Positions 24,665-27,034 of a DNA stretch of 27,034 bases are shown here, piece after piece. The position numbers and the translations under genes are program-made. Location: positions 1 to 27,034 of the forward strand of contig JOAA01000061.1 of the NCBI GenBank assembly GCA_000720375.1, given 5' to 3'. The notes below the pieces were generated by a model. It worked only from the letters and a program-made list of their open reading frames with translations. It searched no databases and had not been told where the DNA came from. This DNA is from Rhodococcus rhodnii (lineage in GTDB: Bacteria; Actinomycetota; Actinomycetes; Mycobacteriales; Pseudonocardiaceae). Position 1 is the first letter of the stretch. The number at the start of each line of letters is the position of its first letter.

Positions 24665-24764
24665 CCTTGTCAAAGTCTGCGCGATCGCGTTGTCCCGCAG
24701 GGGCTAGGTGAGCGTGACCTCAAGTGTGACCAGGTCGAGGGATGGTCGTAGCGGTTGGCGGTGA

Positions 24765-25078
24765 TCACGACCGGGATGCGTTCGTGCGGGGTCCCCTCCA
24801 AACAGTCACTTTCGACCCGACCACGTGTTCGGTGATAGGTCCGAATAGTGGCGGGTCTTGCAGCGGTGCGAACACGTTGCGCGCCACCGAATCGCGGGTG
24901 CGGCCAACGACGACCAGCTGATCACCACGCGGTGCCGAGGCAACGAGATCAACCAGCGCAGAAGCGAGGCGATGGTCTTGCCGGACCGAATGGCGCCCGA
25001 CCAGAAGTTCACCCGTGCATGCGACTCACGCACTGACGCAATCTGCGCTGTAGAAAGCGGTAGATCGACTTCTGCCAC
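24765..25078 (-). pseudogene. Phage terminase large subunit, N-terminal remnant
   Basis: From GTG 25078 the sequence reads AEVDLPLSTAQIASVRESH, then RVNFWSGAIRSGKTIASLLRWLI, where SGAIRSGKT is the Walker A motif of phage large terminases. Then one base is missing near 24955 and the other frame continues APRGDQLVVVGRTRDSVARNVF, PLQDPPLFGPITEHVV and GSKVTVW. This matches the known course of the ATPase domain. It ends at TGA 24767-24765 before the Walker B region; the C-terminal nuclease is absent. About 105 of the normal 450-550 residues remain. It lies downstream of the small terminase remnant as expected, but with a foreign gene between them. Confidence 0.75.
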
Positions 25079-25128
25079 CCCATCTCGTTGGATAGGAAGA
25101 TGGCAGATCCTGCGGGTAACGTGCCCCA

Positions 25129-25587
25129 ATGGCGATATGGATCTCGACGCTCTCACTCGTGGTGTCGATCTGCACAGGCGGTTGGCAGGTCTACTCGTGG
25201 CGCCGAACAGGTGCGATCCTGCTTGTGTGGGCCGAGGAGTCGGGTACTGAAGAGAAGCCGGCTTTGAGAGTGACCGTGACCAACGAAGGACGCCAACCGG
25301 TAACTGTGCAGCGGGTGGGCATCCGTGTGATGGCTCGTCCGTTTCGGTTTCGGCGCTCTGTGGGCGTTCACCGCTCGAAGGTGGGTATTAGAACGGTATC
25401 GACGGTTTGGCTTAGCGAACCCGACAAGCTTGCCGGCAAGATCGAGCCCTACGACTCCGTCACGCTGAGGGTGTCGTACGAGGCTGACACCTTCGCGATG
25501 TTGGCCGAGGCGCCGAAATTACGGGTGGTGCCACAAGCGGAAGCCGCAGGCAAGTACTGGTTTGGCAAGGCCGTCACTGACTTGTGA
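25129..25587 (+). CDS. Hypothetical membrane-anchored protein
   Basis: A 152-residue frame from ATG 25129. The first about 20 residues (WISTLSLVVSICTGGWQVY) form a membrane anchor or uncleaved signal; the remainder is beta-rich (ALRVTVTNEGRQPVTVQRVGIRV, then KIEPYDSVTLRVSYEAD), resembling a small immunoglobulin-like beta sandwich. No family name can be given with confidence. It stands opposite to and between the two terminase remnants, so it was inserted after or as part of phage decay. Its 3' end overlaps the end of the convergent small-terminase remnant by 14 bases. No strong ribosome binding site is seen. Confidence 0.6.
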   Translation: MAIWISTLSLVVSICTGGWQVYSWRRTGAILLVWAEESGTEEKPALRVTVTNEGRQPVTVQRVGIRVMARPFRFRRSVGVHRSKVGIRTVSTVWLSEPDKLAGKIEPYDSVTLRVSYEADTFAMLAEAPKLRVVPQAEAAGKYWFGKAVTDL

Positions 25588-26054
25588 TTCCGAGTGCGAT
25601 GGCGAGCCCACCGAGCATGCTCTTAGCATCCCGGCGCCCTTGTCGGCGCCGACCTGCTCAAGCCGTGCCGCGGCGCCAAGGTGGGTCGACATCGCGGTCG
25701 CGAGCGCTTTCTCGTCCGGCGCCGGCACGTGGTCGAGCGTCTTGGACTCAATGCCGTTGATCGTGGTCGCGGTGAACGTGTACCGGTCGGCTTCCAACCG
25801 GCCGAGGATGTGCTCGGCGCGGCCGTGGAACCGACTCACGATCTCGTGCGTCGTGCGCGGTTGTCGATCTGCCGGGCATGCGTCGCCGCGGCCGTGGCCG
25901 AGCGGTCGAACGTCAACCCTAACTTTCGGGCGATCCCGGTCACGGTGGACGGCGAGCGGCCGATCGCGCGGGCGATGTCGTTGCGGGTCTTGCCTTCCGC
26001 GTGCAGCTCGCGCACACGGTCGTGGTCGGCGTCGGTGATCAAATTGCGGGGCAA
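25574..26054 (-). pseudogene. Phage small terminase-like HTH protein, frameshifted
   Basis: TTG 26054 with GGGGTGA upstream starts a protein with a clear helix-turn-helix: RELHAEGKTRNDIARAIG and RSPSTVTGIARKLGL, followed by FDRSATAAATHARQIDNRAR. The frame must shift near 25845 to IVSRFHGRAEHILGRLEAD and TTINGIESKTLDHVP, and again near 25630 to DAKSMLGGLAIALGITSQ and the stop at 25576-25574. The whole matches actinophage small-terminase-like proteins that combine an N-terminal HTH with a C-terminal helical part. Two one-base indels disable it. Position at the head of the phage module supports the identity. Confidence 0.65.
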
Positions 26055-26236
26055 CGAAAATCACCCCGCCTACCGCTGGGCATGCAACGGCCCCGAGACC
26101 AAGGGGGAGGTGCCTCGGTGCCGTCAGGTCGTGGTGCGGGTATAGCTCACCCGCTGCTGATCACCAGTTCAAGCAAATCGCCGTAGTTTGGGGTGACACA
26201 GACGTCCACAGCCCGAAGACGGCCTGCAGCTGACAC

Positions 26237-26940
26237 CTACGACAGGGAGTCAATCCAACAGCGGACAAGTCTGCTGATCATTTCTCGTCCTTCCGGAAGA
26301 GTCATCGTGTCAGGCGTTCGGGGCTGCGGTCCGCGTGCGTGTCGAGCAGCGTCACCGCTGATTCTCTTCGTGTTCGCCGAGTGGCGGAAGCCATCGATGT
26401 CGCTTGCTGACACCCAGTTCTGTGCCTTGAGCCGCTCCGTGGCAGGACCAACGGCGGGGCCGCCGACGTTCTCGCGCACGACCTCGTAGACCTTGTGAAG
26501 GTCGTACCAGTTCAGGTCCACGCTTTTGCCCAAAATAGACAGTGCCTCGGCTACATCCGAATGCACAACGGCAACTCTCCAGTCGCCGCCTGCGGTCGGG
26601 CTGGGGATCTGTGGGACGCCGTTCACCTGGAGTTCCAGCGGAAGCGCTTCACTGACCTCAACGGCCACGCCCAGAACCATGGTTTGCTGGCGGGCAATGT
26701 CGTCAGCGAACGCACGCGTGAGCCGCACAGGCTTGAACTGAGTGTCGTGGAGCCGACCGAGTCCATTGACTACGCTGACAAGCGCGGTCCCGACTTCGAT
26801 AAGGCACTCGCCGTCGTCGATCAGACCGTCGAGTCGAGATGACGTGAGGTAGTACCGGCCGAGTGCATCACGATTAACTGTGGGATCGCCTGTAGTGAAG
26901 TGGCGGGCGAGTACGTCGAGGTCGCGCCTATCGCCTGCTA
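26237..26940 (-). pseudogene. Unknown gene interrupted by an IS630 element
   Basis: The minus-strand frame is open from the IS edge (26940) to TAG 26239-26237, about 234 codons. It reads LDVLARHFTTGDPTVNRDALGRYY, LIDDGECLIEVGTALVSVVNGLG, VDLNWYDLHKVYEVVRENVGG, and ends GFRHSANTKRISGDAARHARG and MTLPEGREMISRLVRCWI. Composition and helical pattern look coding throughout. I do not recognise a function. The C-terminal SANxxxISGDAARHAR followed by MTLxEGRxxI occurs, as far as I recall, in small uncharacterised actinobacterial proteins. No start codon exists between the IS and GTG 26728, and an in-frame TAA lies in the IS, so the 5' part is beyond the IS outside this window. A shortened protein from GTG 26728 (163 residues) is possible. 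Confidence 0.55.
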
Positions 26941-27034
26941 GTGTCCTGAGTCGTTAATTCGCGTGCAGTATGCGGCGAGGGTGTCGAGGATCTGATCGGC
27001 GGTCTTGGTCCACACGAACGGCTTGGGGTCGGCG
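26938..27034 (-). CDS. IS630-family transposase, C-terminal end (partial)
   Basis: The minus strand reads PKPFVWTKTADQILDTLAAY, CTRINDSGH and TAG at 26940-26938. The VWTKTADxIL...CxRIxDSGH ending is the usual C-terminus of actinobacterial IS630-family transposases. The gene continues beyond the window. The stop lies at the very tip of the element; a TA at 26939-26940 is the probable target dinucleotide, and GTGTCCTGAGTCG inside it the start of the terminal repeat. Confidence 0.8.
   Translation of the reverse strand, partial: ADPKPFVWTKTADQILDTLAAYCTRINDSGH

Larger units (their letters stand above)
23258..26054 (-). mobile_element. Decayed siphophage morphogenesis module
   Basis: Minus-strand remnants occur in the order small terminase/HTH (25574-26054), large terminase N-terminus (24765-25078), HK97-gp10-like protein (23927-24282), tail terminator (23531-23916) and tail tube (23258-23515). 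That order is canonical for siphophages. Portal, protease, capsid and head-tail adaptor genes expected between terminase and gp10 are missing, and every surviving gene has a frameshift or stop. Two plus-strand genes are inserted within it. Confidence 0.7.

Noticed and set aside
24665..24764. Minus-strand text RIPVVITANRYDHPSTW downstream of the terminase remnant
   Set aside because: Could be the tail of another phage gene, but I could not match it to a family and it has no start.
26140..26190. tRNA-like string (TAGCTCA ... GTTCAAGC)
   Set aside because: No acceptor stem pairing, no anticodon stem and wrong spacing between the D-like and T-like parts.

Overview
The window is high-GC DNA with GTG/TTG starts, a SARP/AfsR-type regulator, several actinobacterial IS families and a natural-product cluster. 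This fits a filamentous actinomycete, possibly of the Pseudonocardiaceae or a relative; the family is an inference. No rRNA, tRNA or CRISPR array was seen. All calls come from reading the sequence and from remembered family motifs; no database search was run.

Layout: (1) 1-1050: the 3' end of a VOC/glyoxalase-fold gene, then an ISL3 transposase remnant. (2) 1049-4412: a metallo-beta-lactamase-fold hydrolase and a 14-helix-type MFS transporter in one minus-strand operon, divergent from an AraC-type regulator; this looks like a self-contained detoxification or resistance module. (3) 4413-5228: a scar region with an IS21 IstA remnant and an orphan terminator hairpin. (4) 5229-14947: a compact NRPS/PKS cluster. 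It has an alpha/beta hydrolase, a fragment of a LuxR/LAL-type regulator joined out of frame to the tail of an aryl-AMP ligase with an aryl carrier protein, a free-standing condensation protein, an adenylation-thiolation protein, a KS-ACP-TE protein without an AT domain (interrupted by a one-base frameshift), a NodU/CmcH-type carbamoyltransferase and a convergent SAM methyltransferase. If all parts worked, an aryl starter would be condensed with one amino acid, extended by one ketide unit, released by the TE, and then carbamoylated and methylated. The scar and the frameshift suggest the pathway is damaged or recently rearranged.

(5) 15160-16775: IS5 and IS3 remnants, then an intact 1.2-kb integrase-core IS with imperfect terminal inverted repeats of about 40 bp. 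(6) 16951-20766: a secreted protein built of five GNWDG-type repeats, then a 910-residue SARP-NB-ARC-TPR regulator ending in a 12-bp hairpin shared with the next, convergent gene. (7) 20785-23250: a truncated tripeptidyl-aminopeptidase-like gene, a truncated relative of the intact IS transposase, and a 5'-shortened pentapeptide-type membrane protein. (8) 23258-26054: a decayed siphophage morphogenesis module on the minus strand, in the order small terminase/HTH, large terminase, HK97-gp10-like protein, tail terminator, tail tube, each broken by frameshifts or stops. Two apparently intact plus-strand genes of unknown function lie inside it. (9) 26237-27034: an unknown gene cut by an IS630-family element that runs off the window.

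The main themes are a small unusual aryl/NRPS/AT-less-PKS/carbamoyl cluster and very heavy IS- and phage-driven erosion on both sides of it.
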